Source: Neoscytalidium dimidiatum | Lineage: Eukaryota > Ascomycota > Dothideomycetes > Botryosphaeriales > Botryosphaeriaceae | Length of the DNA: 64,000 nucleotides | Assembly: GCA_037367355.1 (NCBI GenBank) | Contig: CM074698.1 | Span: 1,674,001 to 1,738,000, forward strand | Direction: 5' to 3' | Part shown: positions 11,651 through 22,919 of the stretch, piece by piece | Layout of the letters: each line of letters begins with the position of its first letter | Position numbering within the stretch: position 1 is the first letter of the stretch | Notes under the pieces: generated by a model | What the model was told of the DNA's origin: nothing | What the model saw: the letters and a program-made list of their open reading frames with translations, nothing else | Databases searched by the model: none | Position numbers and translations under genes: made by a program

Positions 11651-11676
11651 TGTGTGTGTGTGTATGTGTGTGTGTG

Positions 11677-11725
<49 letters not shown>
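11651..11725. repeat. (GT)n microsatellite, about 75 bp
   Basis: Nearly pure alternating GT with two interruptions near the left end. The longest dinucleotide array in the window. Alternating purine-pyrimidine DNA of this length can adopt Z-form. Confidence 0.9.
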
Positions 11726-11728
<3 letters not shown>

Positions 11729-14700
11729 ATCAGGCATCAGACAGATTGATGGACGCAAGAGTGCGAAAGCGCCGCGGTGGAGCCCTCCACTGTCATCCTT
11801 AGTGGCGGGGTACGCCCGTCTCCGACCACCCTGGGTGATATGCTAGCGATCATCTGCTGGGACAATCTGATTAGGAAAAAGCATCGCGAAACTTTGATTG
11901 AGTACTGCCCGGACCCGTCTTCCTTCGCCTGAGAAGGTGGATCCGCACGTATTGGATGCTCAACAGTAGGCCTCAAGGTGGGAGGAAGCTGCTTATCGTT
12001 GTCTAGTGAAGTGCTTGGACGAAGCTCGGAGAGAACGCATGGAGTGGAGGTATACCACGATAGCTGAGACATAGCGGACTTGCAGGCGTTGGTGGCGTCA
12101 GAAAGCGAAGGTTGTTGTACCGTAGGCAAAAGATGCCGTTGTGCGTGACTCGTCTCGGAGGCCATGTGAGACCATCGGCGGAGGCCGCAGGGCACGAGCG
12201 GTGACAATCTTGCCACGAGCGGAAGTAGACGGCCACTAATAGATAGTTGGATATTGTTGATGTGGTTGGTAAGTAGAAGTACAGAGAAGCTACCTGCCCG
12301 TTATTCCCTACGGCGTCACAATAGTCTCCGGGACCAACGTCATGCATCGGAGCAAAAGGAGAATTGTCTCTGATAACCGCTTGTCCGTGTCGAACGTCTG
12401 CATCCCGGATCCACGGTGCAGCCGACTGTTCAGCTGCAGGATTGATTGCCCTCGTGGCTGCGAGGCTGAAGGAGTTTCAATGCCAGAACCACCATTGCAA
12501 GGGGAGCTGCAAGGCTGCAGGGACCATGGGGACAGACCTCTTCAGGCGATGAGGAACAGGTATCGGTATCTGCAAGCAGATCAGGGACCGGTAGTGGAAG
12601 AATATCAGAGCAATTCGGGCAGTTTCTGGTGGGTCAGTCGGGAGGTCGGAGGTGCGCAGGGCCCGACAGCTGATCCGTATGCGCCGTCCGTTTCGTGATG
12701 CGCGACATGCCTTCTCGCGTATGCTTCTGGACAGGCAGCGCCGATCCGCAGGGCCAGGCGCCTTGCGTCCGTAGCCGTTGTACCTTTCCCCAGATGATCC
12801 GCCGGTCGGCCTTGGCTTGATCTTCGTGCCTTGCTTCGAGACAGGCCTTCAGCTACGCGCCTAGGCCAGGTGCACCCCTGCTCTCCAACGCGGGAGCCGC
12901 AACCGCTTTGGGCAGGTAATCGCCTCTGTTTGACGATGGTTCGGCCCGTACGAGCCCTACCTGCAGGCTGAGCGGAGGTCACTCCCAATGCGGCGGTTGA
13001 CGACGGGGCCGTTGGACGACGGCGGGGACGTGCGACTTCTGCAAGCGCTAATGCGCTGATATCGCCTTTCTTCTGCTGCACAGCCGCCATGGACTGAGGA
13101 TAGCGCGCCGAAGCTGCATCCGCAGTCACGGCGCCGGCCCTCAGCGAGCTCGTGATCGGTGATAAAGCAATGAATCGGATTCATAGAATGCGTCTATAAG
13201 CTTCTCGGGGCATTCTGGCGTTTCCAGTACCTGAAATGGAAGGCTCTTGTGCCTGTGATACTCGCTGCCACAAGGCTGGGAGATGCATGCCAAGAGCGGG
13301 ACCCACAGAACCTCTTCAAGGGGGGATTTGGGAACAGTCTGCGTGCCATTGAGTTTGGATCGCTTGCAAATGCTCCTTGAGGCACATGTGGTGGGCTTCG
13401 TGGACCTTGGAGAGCCGAGGCCTCCGACGCCAAGTAGTTTCCGAAGTAGGGTCGAAAGTTGATATGCAAGTCGGTATCGCGTCTTGCCTGAGCGTCACCA
13501 AAATCGGCACTTTGAGCAAAATAATTAGGTCTGCACAGCATCCACTTGAGAGGCTAAGAGGATGCAAGACGCGTCATCGCCATTCGCGAAGCGAGCGTGC
13601 AGCTGCAACCACGGATAGTTGCCGCAGCTGGAGCTTCAATGCGCAATGGACGTGTGGGGGTTGGGAAATCTGAGCCGTAGAGGATGCTCATTTTGTGCCC
13701 CGTGAGATGGCCCGGCGACTGTAGGACTGGCCGACCTACAGCTGGAAAGGGCGTGCCTCCGTTCCGCATGCTAGGTAGTAACCGTCCTGATGATTCGAAG
13801 TCCAGCAACCGGGTGAGAAGCACATGTGTTTTCCAGGATCAGCCTGGCGGCAGGCGAGTGGGCCGTCAATGTACAGGACGGAAGTCCATGTGCCGGCTGA
13901 CGACAGCATCGTTGTGGCCCCCATGCCCTGTCGCTGACCTCCGCCATGCCAGGAACTCGCGCGCGGGTGGGGAAAGTCCGGTTTAGAGCTGAACGTATCC
14001 TCCGACTCTCAACAGCTGCACGGCTAGAAGAGGGCCAGCGTCCGTCGTTGGAAACCGAAGCCTTAGCGAACGTTGAAGTACTTAATTCTGCGGGCCACGA
14101 GTCCGAGCGTCCGGCAGTTTGAGTTGCGTATTCACCTCCAGGGAGTGGCGTGCCATTACAACGCAAGCGTCTTGATCGAAGTTCAGTGACAGAAGCATCA
14201 AACAGACCTGCTTGGAAACGGCGGGGTGTTGCAGGTTATCTACGTGAAGGCCGGCCGCGCGGCTTCGTGGGAATCAACGCCTAAAGGCTCCGCTATCGCA
14301 AAGGCTGAGGATGGCGTGCTCGTCTTCCATCCGACCTCGGCTCGCAATCTCCGTCTTGTTCAAACCTACTGTTGCTTACGAAGCGGGCCAACCTGAAGTT
14401 GTACGAAATCAGGTCCAGCATCGTGACTATGGGGACAGCGAGTAGGAGCAATGCCGCGCAGCACTATGATGACAGCGTGTGATTGACGTGCACGTCATCT
14501 TGGCACCTCTACCCTGCTCGCCATGCGGCCCTTTAGCTGCGCCCACTTCGACTTGAATGCGGGGTAAGAAGCATCAAAGCGGATTCCATGGGAATTTCTG
14601 TAGCTGAGCAGTTGTTGCACAAGCGAAGACGTTGGGCGTTGGAGATCTTAGACGAGCATGATGTGGAAATGCGGAGCGACTTCACATGTCTGCAAGATAA

Positions 14701-17700
14701 GCTCGAAGGGGAGCGCAACCCAGGCGCCTATTGGCTCGGTCGGCGCTCAATTTACGCGCGGCTCGTCAAAGTTTCCGTAACATCTCCCGCAGCCGCGGTA
14801 GAGAAGCTTGTTCCCAGAAACGGTCCGCCCAGAGCAGCTCGTTGGAGAGCATGCTGAACGCCGGAGACGCGAGATTCCTGCAGAAATGCCCGATGACAGC
14901 GGCTTTTGTGCTCAATTATCCGGGGCCCCCGGATCGCGAAGACAGGCGTGCGAAAGCCCGCTCTGGTCGCAGGCAGTAGGATTCCCGGGGATGAATCCTG
15001 CGCCTGAGCCTGTAGCGAGCGGCAAGCCCCACGCGGCCCTGCGGCAGGATGGCGCAGCGTCATTTGATAGGCGTAGTTCCGCCTGCAAGTGTACAACTTC
15101 AGATGTCTACACACGCCCAGACTTTGCGTTTAGGTGGATGCAATTCTCTTTCGCTTCACCTGATTGAACGAACGATTTATGCAGGATGAGAGTACGACAA
15201 CGTGGTAGCGGCTGTGTAACGCGTGGTGCTTGATCGCTAGCCTCCCAGAGCAGTGCGCTGCAGAGGTAATATATAGTCCACCAAGGAGAGACGTAGAGAA
15301 ACGTGAAAGCTAGTCATTGACTGCCAAATGTGTGACAGGTCGTATCCAGAGCCGTAAAGAGCAAGACCAATATCAATGATAGACGACAATTGAAGTCAGT
15401 GTTCGGCCATCGCTCGATTGATCGCTGAAGTCCCAAATCGTTCATTGCCATAATTGGCCGAGTACGAAGGATTCCTCCTCGTTGTGCACATCAATGCACA
15501 TCCAAACCATGGTGGCAGCTCGCAATCGGTTTGATCTGAGGCCCGCGATTCGTACAGTCACTTACGAGGGCTTCTCTCTTTTCGAAGGTCGGCCCTCTGA
15601 CTGCGTGCTGTCAGCCGCATCGTCTACAGGCGAAAACCTAATACGTCATACCTGGCATATCCCACAGGCGTCGCCGTTCTGCCACACCCACCAGGGACAT
15701 TCAAATTGGAACCGGTAGCAGCATGCAAACCGAGGAAAGCCACTGCTGGGTGGCATGCTGCCACCCCGATCTTGAGGATTGGGGTTTCCATCGTTTGCAC
15801 CCCCGCTTTGGGGTTTGGAATTCCCGCTGTTCGCACCTTGTGCTGCGGATCCGCTTGACCCAGTGCTCATTGGAGGGGGCGGTTACTGCAAGGAGGTGGT
15901 CGATGAGAAGTGAAGTTGGCTAATTGAGAGGTAGTAGTGGTGTCGTTGGTCCTCAAGGAACGCCGCAGACGGGTTTTATGTTGCCTCTCAACGCAGACGC
16001 TGAGTTCGGGCAACATGTGATCGAGATTCGGCCCATGAACTGTCCCGTTCTTTTCTCTTGGTGATAGAACATCCATAGGAGGCTGCAGCATGTAATTAGC
16101 TGGAAATCGCGGCTCGATGCAGCGCACTGCCCGAGTGAGGCGCGGTGGCCGACATCAAGAGAGAAGAAATCTCGATTGCGTCAGTCTCATCGGCGAAGCA
16201 TCTCTCGATCAGATTATGCACGGGTCTTGGCAAACAGTCAGTTTCGGAAGAAGAGCTGGAGAAACAGGAAAAGGCTTGGATGCGGGAGGGGTAGATTGTG
16301 TATGGAGAACAGAAGATGCTGAAATGACAAGGATGGCGTAGCAAAATATCAAAGGACTGACAGCTAACGAGCAGTACGGAGTAAGACAAGGTAAGCACGA
16401 GTGGTGAAGAAACGGAGATCTGGATCCGTGGACCAATGAACGCAGCGATACCGCAACCAGAGCCCCGGGTCGGGCCTTGAAGAAATGCACACCGTTGTCG
16501 CAGCAGGCTGCATCCGGATTGGTTCAAGATGCGCCGCATGAGCAAATCTTGCGTCTCGGTGGGCTTCTGTATTCAATCCGGGCGTGGAGCAGAGGTTAGG
16601 AGCTGCACGGAGGTGCGGCGTAGACTCTGAAGTGTCAGGCAGGTCATGGCAGTCTGCGGGATGGTGACCGTCTCCGCTGGCGCGATGAGTGGTCGTCCGG
16701 GCTCAAGGCAGACGCAGTATGCGCGCACAGCCAGCAACGGCATATTCGGAAGGGGTCAGCCGGCGTCAAATCGGGCCACTCGCAGCGGTGGAACGGAGCG
16801 GGGCAGGGTGATCCAGGCGCTTGACGCGCGGAGGACCGTTTAGGTGAGGATCATGTAGGTGTAGACATAGAGAGGTTTGGCGGCCTGAGTCACTTGCAGA
16901 AAGCCATCGGCTCTTGGAGAGTTGGCGGGAGGCTCCCGGAGGACTGCGGTGCACGATGATGTCGGGCCCCCCTCCGCTCACGGACGGGGTGGAGCCTCTG
17001 CCCTCTGCCAGTCGGGCGATTCGGCACTGCTGGGCTCCGGAGCTGGAGAGACGAGTAGTGGCGCACTGGCAGACCGCTGGAGGCGGTGGCAGGCAAGAGC
17101 ACGCCCCATCGCTAGCGGCGGCCCGGCTGACGTGCGGAGGTCAACCAGCGGGCACCTGGGACCGCGGTTGTCGGTGAGCTGGTGGTGACCGGCCATGACG
17201 ATGGTGATGATGACGATGATGGTGCTGCTGCTGCTGACAGGGACGAGCGCCGCCGCGATGCGATGGACGGTTGTGTAGGAGTTGGAATAGGCAGCGTGCA
17301 CGCTAAGCTAAGGCGCGTAGAGGCTGGCGGTGGTCGAGCATGCGCCGAAGCTTAAGGGCCCTCGGGCCCAACCTAACCTGAAGGACCCTGGGGCTCGGAG
17401 CCGGCGCTCAAGCGCGCACGCTGCCGCACAGCACCGCTCCTGCGTAGCTACCTACAGTAATAATGTCATGTGGTAACAGCGCGCGATTAGAGGCCTAATG
17501 TACGGCCGAACTGTAGGCTCGCTCGCTGCAACCGAAATTGAGCCCTGCAGCAGCTCCGTCCAGTTCCAGAACCACCCTGCCCGCCCAGCACGTGAGGCGC
17601 GACACGCGAACACCTCACCTGGCTCGCCCTTTTCTTTTGCCTGAAGTGCGGAGCGCTTGCGAAAAGGCCGCAGCGGGCACCCCATGACCGCATCACACGC

Positions 17701-18185
17701 CATTGGCGGGGCGGGAATAACTGTGTACACCCGCCCACGCTCGCGCTGGCGCTCGCGGTCCCCGGCCACTGGCAGCCGGCCGGTCAGCTGTAGGCAGCGG
17801 GTGCAATCTAAGCACGCTCCAATGGCCCTCACGGCTCTCTGTGCAGGCGGATGGACGGTCGGCCTCGCGCCTCGCGCCTCACGCCGAGGCGGCCTGCCAG
17901 TCAGGTCGGGCTGTCGGGGCATGCAGAGGCAGGAGAAGCTTCGCTGCTGCTCCGCTCAAGCTCCGCCAAGCGTCGGGCAATTGCACAGCGGGTGCTCCAC
18001 AGTCCAGTCGCACAGCACGATAAACTCGCACGTCGGCGGCGCCGGGGCGAGTGAGCGAGCGCTTGGCTGGGCGCCTGCCGCAGTGGCTCGACGCCGTGAC
18101 GCCGCGGTGCTGCGGTTGGCGCTGGGCTAGCGACGGCGGCGGTGCTGCTGGTGGTGGTGCTGGTGGTGGCCGTGGGACGGTGGAG

Positions 18186-18252
18186 CTGCTGCTGCTGCTG
18201 CTGCCGCTGCCGCTGGGCCTGCAGGCCTGCTGCTGCTGCTGCTGCTGCTGCC
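18186..18252. repeat. Interrupted (CTG)n microsatellite
   Basis: Two blocks of CTG/TGC triplets separated by a GC-rich spacer, in the upstream region of the Zn2Cys6 gene. Confidence 0.8.
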
Positions 18253-19549
18253 AGAGCCGGCGCGGTGCCAGGTGAGGGCAGGCGGACAGGCGGCGAGCTG
18301 CAGGTGTACAGCTAGCTGCAGTTCACGTGGGCTGGGGCAGCAAACGCGGACCCAGTTCCTGCGCATGAACGCCGTGCAAGCGACGCGCTAGGAGCTAGGT
18401 GCTCGTAGCGACGGCGGTGTTTGGCTCCCTTATCTGGATCTCCTGCTGCAGCGCTGGACCTCGGAACGGCGCCAGTCATTGCTACTGTGGCTTGCATGAT
18501 CGCCGGCCCGGCTGGGTTGGCTGCACGCTGGGCCGTGGGGGGCCAGAGGGCAGAAGGCGGCGAGGGGGCAGATGGCGGAGGGGGCAGAGGGGCAGACGAG
18601 ACGGCGGAGGGTCTAGGAGCATTGCGTTCGCTCGCACCGGGCCTTTGCCTGATTCCATCACAGGGCCTGGCGCTCGCGTTATCGACGCTCCGGCGCACGG
18701 AGCCACGGCTTTTTACTGCTCGTCTGGCACTTTCAGGCCCCTTCAGCCAGAATAGCAGCGGCCAGTGCGCAGCGACCAGCATCCAGCACCGCACCGCACC
18801 GCACAGCGCCCGGCATCCCCAGCAGGCCTTAGCCTAGCGGCAGCGGCAGCAGCAGCACCCGGGCGCGCGCGCGCTGACGCCAGAGGGCGCGAGAGCCCAC
18901 CATCGTCGATGGCGCTGGCTCAGGCTGGCAACGGGCGCGCTCGCGGCTCCCGGCGCTGGAGCAGCGAGCGCGTGCGGGCAGCGCGATTGGCTGCGTGTCG
19001 GCCGGCGTGCGAAATGGGCGACCACGCTCTGCGACGCGGCGACGCCGAACTGGTGCTGATGATTGTCTGTCTGGGTTGGCAGTGTAGCGGAGGGCCGGCG
19101 CGGGCGCGTGGAGGGCGAGCAGGGCGGACGGACGAACGAGCGCGCGCGAGCGAGCGAGCGAGCGAACGGGGCGAGTGGCAGCAGGCCTTGCACAGGCACA
19201 GGCCCTGGCACTGGCACTGGCAGCGGGCGGCGGGCTGTGGCTGCGAGGCTGCGGCTGGGCGCGTGCGGGCGCGGGCATTGGCTGGTGCGCCCAGATACGA
19301 AGAAGTGCAAGAAGAGCGCTAGAAGCCCGGGGCACTTCGCTCGCAGCTTCGGCGCACCCGTCCAACGGCTTCTATGCAGGCGGGTGATTAAAGTTGCGCG
19401 CCATCGGCCGGGTCCGCCAGCGCAGCCCGTGCTGATTCGCCGCGAGCGAGATTTGTGCACGTCGAGCCGGCGGGCGCAGCGGCTGCGGCCCCCCCCCCCC
19501 AGCGCTCCTCTGCCGCGCCGCCGACACCCCCCAGCACCACCCTCCGGCA

Positions 19550-19660
19550 AGCACCAGCTCCAGCTCCAGCACCAGCTCCAGCTCCCGCGCGCGCTGCCCG
19601 GCCCATGCCTGCCCGCCTGCCCGCCTGCCCGCCTGCCCGCCTGCTCGCTCGCTCGCTCGC
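19550..19660. repeat. Hexamer (CAGCTC)n, octamer (GCCTGCCC)n and (GCTC)n tandem arrays
   Basis: Three tandem arrays within about 110 bases: CAGCTC-type hexamers to about 19586, GCCTGCCC octamers at about 19608-19643, then GCTC tetramers. The octamer is the reverse complement of the one at 2.02 kb. Confidence 0.75.
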
Positions 19661-20192
19661 GCTAGCCGGTGCCTCGCAGTCTGACCCTGTACGGACAACG
19701 CTCCCAAACGGGCCTTCGCGCGCCATGCTCAGGCACGCCTACCCGCGCCGCCCATTGGTGGGATCGCAGTGGCGCCAGCGGGCCTCCAGCGCTCATCGCC
19801 CGCCCGCCGGCTGCAGCTAAGGCGATGTTACCCTACGCAGCACCCACAGCCCATGATTGCGCCTGCCCGCCGTGTGGGGTTGATATGCACCCCTTCTTCA
19901 CGCCACGCCGCGAGCAGGGAGAGCGCGCGCTGCTCCAGCTGCCCGCCAGATCCTCCTTCCCTCCGCGCCAGGCCTGCTTGGCGCGACTGTCCTGCCCCCG
20001 GCGTTGATCTTATCTCGAGCGCTGCCCCAGCGCGCGCCCGTCTAAATAATGCACAGAGGGACCTTCATGTCAACCGGCCGGTTTCCTTCAAGAATAGCTC
20101 CCTTCCTCCTCGGCCTGGATCTGCACCACCGCTCTGTCAATATTTCCGATTAGGTTCAAAGCCACCACCGAAGCTTCGTGCAGACCAGAGTC

Positions 20193-22919
20193 ATGTCATC
20201 CCTCCCCTCCTCTTCCACCACCTCTTCCTCCTCCTCCTCCACCACCACCACCGCCGCTCTCCCCAACACCGGCCCCAATCAGCCAGTCGCGCCCCGCAAG
20301 CGCCGCAGGAGAGCTCCCGCAACGGGCGCCACTGAAGACTGTTTCACCTGCCGCAAGCGCCAGGCAAAATGCGACCGCAGGCGTCCCTACTGCACCCAGT
20401 GCCTGGAGCTGGGCAAGGAGTGCTCCGGCTACCGCACCACCCTCACCTGGGGCGTAGGCGTGGCCAGCAGAGGCAAGCTGCGCGGCATGAGCCTGCCCGT
20501 GCCCAAGTCTCCCTCGTCTCCGCCCACGTCGACCACGCGTGAGCGCTCGCAGAGCATGTCCCAGGCCAAGGCAACCTCCAACGCCGCTTCCCAGCACCAG
20601 CACCAGCACCAGCACCAGCACCAGCAGCCTTCGATCTCCAGCCCGCCAACCAGCCAGTCGTATGAGCAGGCAAGGCGTGCGAGCAACATCAGTCAGACGA
20701 GCCAGGTCAGCCAGGTTAGTGACGTGAAGTCGCCGTCGCCTATCCGCAGCCCGCCAGTGCACGAGTACCCGAGCCTTGATGCTACCAGCCCCATTTCGAT
20801 CCCGCCACCAGCCCCACAGCACATGGGATGGCACCTTCCGGGCTTTGGAGAACATTTGGAGAGCTACAACGGACCCGCTTCCCGCAAGCCGCGCCCGCAG
20901 CTGCCCGTCAAGCCCTTGCACAAGCTCCACACCTCGCTCGCCGGCTCATATGACGACACCGGCCTCTCCACCTCGACAGGTCCGCTGAGCTCCTACAGCG
21001 ACAGCGTCCTGGGCGACTACCCTTCGCCAAGCGAATTTCCCGGCACCCCGGATGACTTCACCTTCGCCGACCCCATGATCCACTCGTACAACGAGCACTA
21101 CATCCACCAGCGCACGCCCATGAGCAGCTCCACCGAGTCGCTCGTCTTCCATGACGCCCCGCGCTCCTACCCCATGATCTGCGAGGACCTGAGCTCGAGC
21201 ATTAGCTCCGACCAGAGCCTGCAGGATTTCTCGGAGATGAATGCCATGCAGCCAGCATCATACAGCCAGTCAGGCTTCTCAGATATGTTCTTCCCTGGCG
21301 GACTTGCAGCAGCAGCGGGACCTAACTTTGCGCACATTCCAGGCTACTCCTACAGCCGTGGCAGCAAGCAACCTCCTCCGGACCCTATACCGGAGAACCA
21401 TGGCTCCTCTTCTGAGCCTGGAGCTGCGCCCGCGCTCTCGCATCCCGCCCGCCGTCTCTCTCCGCGAATACAGTTCCTTCTGGACTACTATGACAAGGCG
21501 ATATGCCCTGTTCTCGTGGCCTTCGACGGTCCTTCGAATCCCTATCGCATGCACGTCATTCCCTTAGCCTTGGAGAGCGAAGGCTTGCAAAATGCCATTG
21601 CAGCGTTATCCATCAACAACATCCGCATGCGTCAAAGCACTGAAGCGAAATTCCGCACCCTCAGCAAGGGCCAGCGAATCAGCAATTCCGCCCTTCTTCC
21701 CGACTGGGTCTACTCGCGCCTCACCGCCGACGAGATCAGAGAGATGCACGGTGAGCCGTCGCCAGAAGAAGTTCACTACAAGAATACCTCCATCCAACTC
21801 CTCAACAAGCAACTTGCAGACCCTCAGCACGCAAAAGACGATTCGGTCTTGGCCACGCTCCTTGTCCTCTGTCTCTTTCATGTTTGCGATAGCGGCTTCT
21901 CCAAGTTCCGGACTCAGCTTGCTGGCGTACAGAAGCTGCTGAGCATGCGTGACGGCGGCATGCAGTCGGGTTTCATCGGCTGGATTGAAATGTTTTTCAC
22001 GTGGTTCGACGTCATGACCTCGACGGTCAACGACCGTGAGACGCAGATCAAGGGCGACGCTCTGGACATGATGGATCTTTCAACCAACCTCGGTGCCCTT
22101 GAACATCTTGCCGGCTGCGAGGGCCGCCTGTTCAAGCTTATTGCACGCCTTGGGCGCCTGAACCTGCTCAGCCAAAATCGACCGGTCAGCTCGCGTTCTG
22201 ACAGCACGCCCAGACCGTCGCCGTCGTACAATCGCCGCGGGGCTGACTACTACAGCATGCAAGGGTATGACCGCCTCGATGGCAACGGGTGGGGCTCGCC
22301 GGCGGCGCAGCACCAGCAGAACCCTCTGGACATTACCGATGCCGACCAGCGACACGAGTTCTGGACGGAGTGGCGGGACATTCGCGAGCGTCTGCAACAG
22401 TGGGATTTCGATCCAACGGGCCGACCTGCCGCCATGTGCGACGCCGGGGCCTACGCATTATCGCCGGACCAGCGTGACATCCTCCACATCAGCGAGAGTT
22501 TCCGGTACAGTGCACTGCTGTACACTGAGCGCCTTGCAAATCCCGCACTGCCATCCTCAGCTCTCAACTTTCAGAACCTGGTCGCACAGGCGCTGTTCCA
22601 CATCAGCCAGATCGGCGTCACTAGCTGCGTCAACAAGTTTCTGCTGTGGCCACTATTCATCACTGGGACCGAGTGTGTTGACGAGAGTCACCGTGCTCTT
22701 GTGCGTCAGCGTTGCATTGAGATACAGCGCGAAAGTGGCTTTTTCAATAACCTGAACGGTCTTGAAGTTCTTGAGCGGACCTGGCGCGAGGACGACGCAG
22801 GTAGGAATCCTAGCGAAGCCGAACTGGCTGCGGAAGCAGCGAGACTTGGCGTTGGCAAGCAGGCTTTCAGGTGGCGCAAAGCCATGGATCGGATGGACGG
22901 CGAGTACATTTTGATATAG
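20193..22919 (+). CDS. Zn(II)2Cys6 transcription factor with fungal-specific regulatory domain, intronless
   Basis: Predicted nuclear DNA-binding regulator of 908 residues in a single exon. The first ATG in frame is at 20193. A basic stretch KRRRR precedes the zinc cluster CFTCRKRQAKC..CTQCLELGKEC, whose cysteines are residues 50, 53, 60, 67, 70 and 77 (CX2CX6CX6CX2CX6C). It is followed by YRTTLTWGVGVASRGKLRG, a tail I associate from memory with moc3-like fungal regulators. The N-terminus is Ser/Thr-rich. A Gln/His repeat lies near residues 133-145, then a long disordered Ser/Pro region. The C-terminal half (about residue 425 on, from RRLSPRIQFLLDYYDKAICPVLVAFDG) is the Fungal_trans_2-type regulatory domain, with SNPYRMHVIPLALES and LLATLLVLCLFHVCDSG-like segments. 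Target genes cannot be inferred. The long GC-rich upstream region suggests complex regulation. Confidence 0.93.
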   Translation: MSSLPSSSTTSSSSSSTTTTAALPNTGPNQPVAPRKRRRRAPATGATEDCFTCRKRQAKCDRRRPYCTQCLELGKECSGYRTTLTWGVGVASRGKLRGMSLPVPKSPSSPPTSTTRERSQSMSQAKATSNAASQHQHQHQHQHQQPSISSPPTSQSYEQARRASNISQTSQVSQVSDVKSPSPIRSPPVHEYPSLDATSPISIPPPAPQHMGWHLPGFGEHLESYNGPASRKPRPQLPVKPLHKLHTSLAGSYDDTGLSTSTGPLSSYSDSVLGDYPSPSEFPGTPDDFTFADPMIHSYNEHYIHQRTPMSSSTESLVFHDAPRSYPMICEDLSSSISSDQSLQDFSEMNAMQPASYSQSGFSDMFFPGGLAAAAGPNFAHIPGYSYSRGSKQPPPDPIPENHGSSSEPGAAPALSHPARRLSPRIQFLLDYYDKAICPVLVAFDGPSNPYRMHVIPLALESEGLQNAIAALSINNIRMRQSTEAKFRTLSKGQRISNSALLPDWVYSRLTADEIREMHGEPSPEEVHYKNTSIQLLNKQLADPQHAKDDSVLATLLVLCLFHVCDSGFSKFRTQLAGVQKLLSMRDGGMQSGFIGWIEMFFTWFDVMTSTVNDRETQIKGDALDMMDLSTNLGALEHLAGCEGRLFKLIARLGRLNLLSQNRPVSSRSDSTPRPSPSYNRRGADYYSMQGYDRLDGNGWGSPAAQHQQNPLDITDADQRHEFWTEWRDIRERLQQWDFDPTGRPAAMCDAGAYALSPDQRDILHISESFRYSALLYTERLANPALPSSALNFQNLVAQALFHISQIGVTSCVNKFLLWPLFITGTECVDESHRALVRQRCIEIQRESGFFNNLNGLEVLERTWREDDAGRNPSEAELAAEAARLGVGKQAFRWRKAMDRMDGEYILI

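Larger units (their letters stand above)
10950..16900. other. About 6-kb region without a supportable gene
   Basis: No frame on either strand resembles a known family, and none could be extended by plausible splicing into a convincing gene. Frames are 60-190 codons and broken by stops at near-random spacing. Composition from about 12 to 16.9 kb is unremarkable, not AT-rich in the manner of heavily RIP-mutated DNA, and I saw no terminal repeats. A weak candidate small Cys-containing protein is on the minus strand at 15646-15870 (see findings). The left part holds the DAO gene's 3' end (GGA-rich tract at about 10970), an A9T16 junction at 11263-11287 and a long GT microsatellite. This could be degenerate mobile DNA, noncoding transcription units or regulatory DNA; the sequence does not decide. 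Confidence 0.5.
16901..20192. other. Long GC-rich, repeat-rich upstream region of the Zn2Cys6 gene at 20.2 kb
   Basis: About 3.3 kb of very GC-rich DNA with CTG triplets (18.18-18.25 kb), GC-rich tandem hexamers and octamers (19.55-19.66 kb), a C12 run (19489-19500) and pyrimidine-rich stretches toward the start codon. Overlapping frames up to about 240 codons on both strands have Arg/Ala/Pro-rich compositions typical of noncoding GC-rich DNA. Probably the promoter and a long 5' leader of the regulator, as is common for fungal developmental regulators, but no transcript boundary can be seen. Confidence 0.5.

Noticed and set aside
18829..19665. Overlapping 180-240-codon frames on both strands upstream of the Zn2Cys6 gene
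   Set aside because: All are Arg/Ala/Pro-rich and run through tandem repeats and a C12 run, as expected for noncoding GC-rich DNA.
20178..20192. An upstream GTG as possible start of the Zn2Cys6 protein
   Set aside because: Non-ATG starts are rare in fungi, and an in-frame ATG lies 15 bases downstream with a suitable context.
20196..20930. A 244-codon minus-strand frame
   Set aside because: Antisense to the Zn2Cys6 regulator, whose frame has a clear zinc cluster; the antisense translation is Gly/Leu/Val/Arg-rich without features.
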